From Bryobacterales bacterium (GTDB taxonomy: Bacteria > Acidobacteriota > Terriglobia > Bryobacterales > Bryobacteraceae), in contig PLRZ01000707.1 of assembly GCA_003164075.1 (NCBI GenBank), positions 9,109-15,207 of the forward strand: a stretch of 6,099 nucleotides of DNA, in the 5' to 3' direction. The position numbers and the translations under genes are program-made. Under the pieces are notes generated by a model that worked only from the letters and a program-made list of their open reading frames with translations, was not told the origin of the DNA and ran no database searches. The stretch's first letter is position 1. Each line of letters begins with the position of its first letter. Shown in pieces: positions 6,068 to 6,099 of the stretch.

Positions 6068-6099
6068 AGGCTCAGACCTCCTGATGTCGCCCCGCAATT
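6068..6099 (+). repeat. Right copy of the inverted repeat shared by both window ends
   Basis: Positions 6083-6099 (GATGTCGCCCCGCAATT) are the exact reverse complement of 7-23, with weaker identity back to 6068. The copy starts 33 nt after the TolC-family stop and runs to the last base of the window, so the repeat may be longer than is visible. The 6036-6067 stretch before it holds no gene that I can support and no intrinsic terminator. Confidence 0.75.

Noticed and set aside
6036..6099. TTG-started frame running off the right edge after the AAGGAG near 6034
   Set aside because: Only about 14 codons are visible, it overlaps the end repeat, and the ribosome site is about 17 nt away.
1..6099. 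CRISPR array, tRNA, rRNA, transposase, toxin-antitoxin pair
   Set aside because: No regularly spaced repeats, no RNA-gene signatures and no matching proteins were seen on either strand.

Overview
This window looks like a high-GC chromosomal piece from a soil-type Acidobacteriota, most likely near Solibacteraceae/Bryobacterales. The basis is the secreted 259-residue protein at 3062-3841, whose architecture I recall only from that phylum, the style of the TolC-family protein, and a PLPNGRGS-encoding repeat-like segment near 1746-1772. This is recollection of family features, not a database result. I see no phage gene, transposase, tRNA, rRNA or CRISPR array.

Layout. Genes diverge from a central intergenic region (3842-4052). 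Leftwards on the minus strand lie: (a) a secreted acidobacterial protein of unknown function (3062-3841); (b) after a 93-nt gap holding a perfect 18-bp palindrome, a compact four-gene run. That run is a Tat-exported molybdopterin sulfite dehydrogenase (SorA-like, 1814-2968), a small exported monohaem cytochrome c (SorB-like, 1422-1817, ATGA overlap), a nitrilase (564-1412, 9-nt gap), and a secreted DUF3617-type protein (73-564, TAATG overlap). Rightwards on the plus strand is one TolC-family outer-membrane efflux channel (4053-6035).

How the genes work together. SorA and the cytochrome form a plausible periplasmic sulfite:cytochrome c oxidoreductase: the molybdenum centre oxidises sulfite to sulfate and the haem protein takes the electrons to the respiratory chain. 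The nitrilase is cytoplasmic by sequence. Its tight spacing behind the sulfite dehydrogenase genes is the least expected association here, and its substrate cannot be read from the sequence. The TolC gene has no pump or adaptor gene beside it inside the window; partners could lie past the right edge.

The two ends of the window carry the same sequence in inverted orientation: 17 identical bases (7-23 and 6083-6099), extending to about 28 of 32. Each copy lies just downstream of an outward-facing gene, in the same orientation relative to that gene. This fits a dispersed extragenic repeat, repeats at assembly break points, or the ends of a larger element. I found no clear new defence or mobile system; the end repeats and the sulfite dehydrogenase-nitrilase-DUF3617 run deserve a second look.
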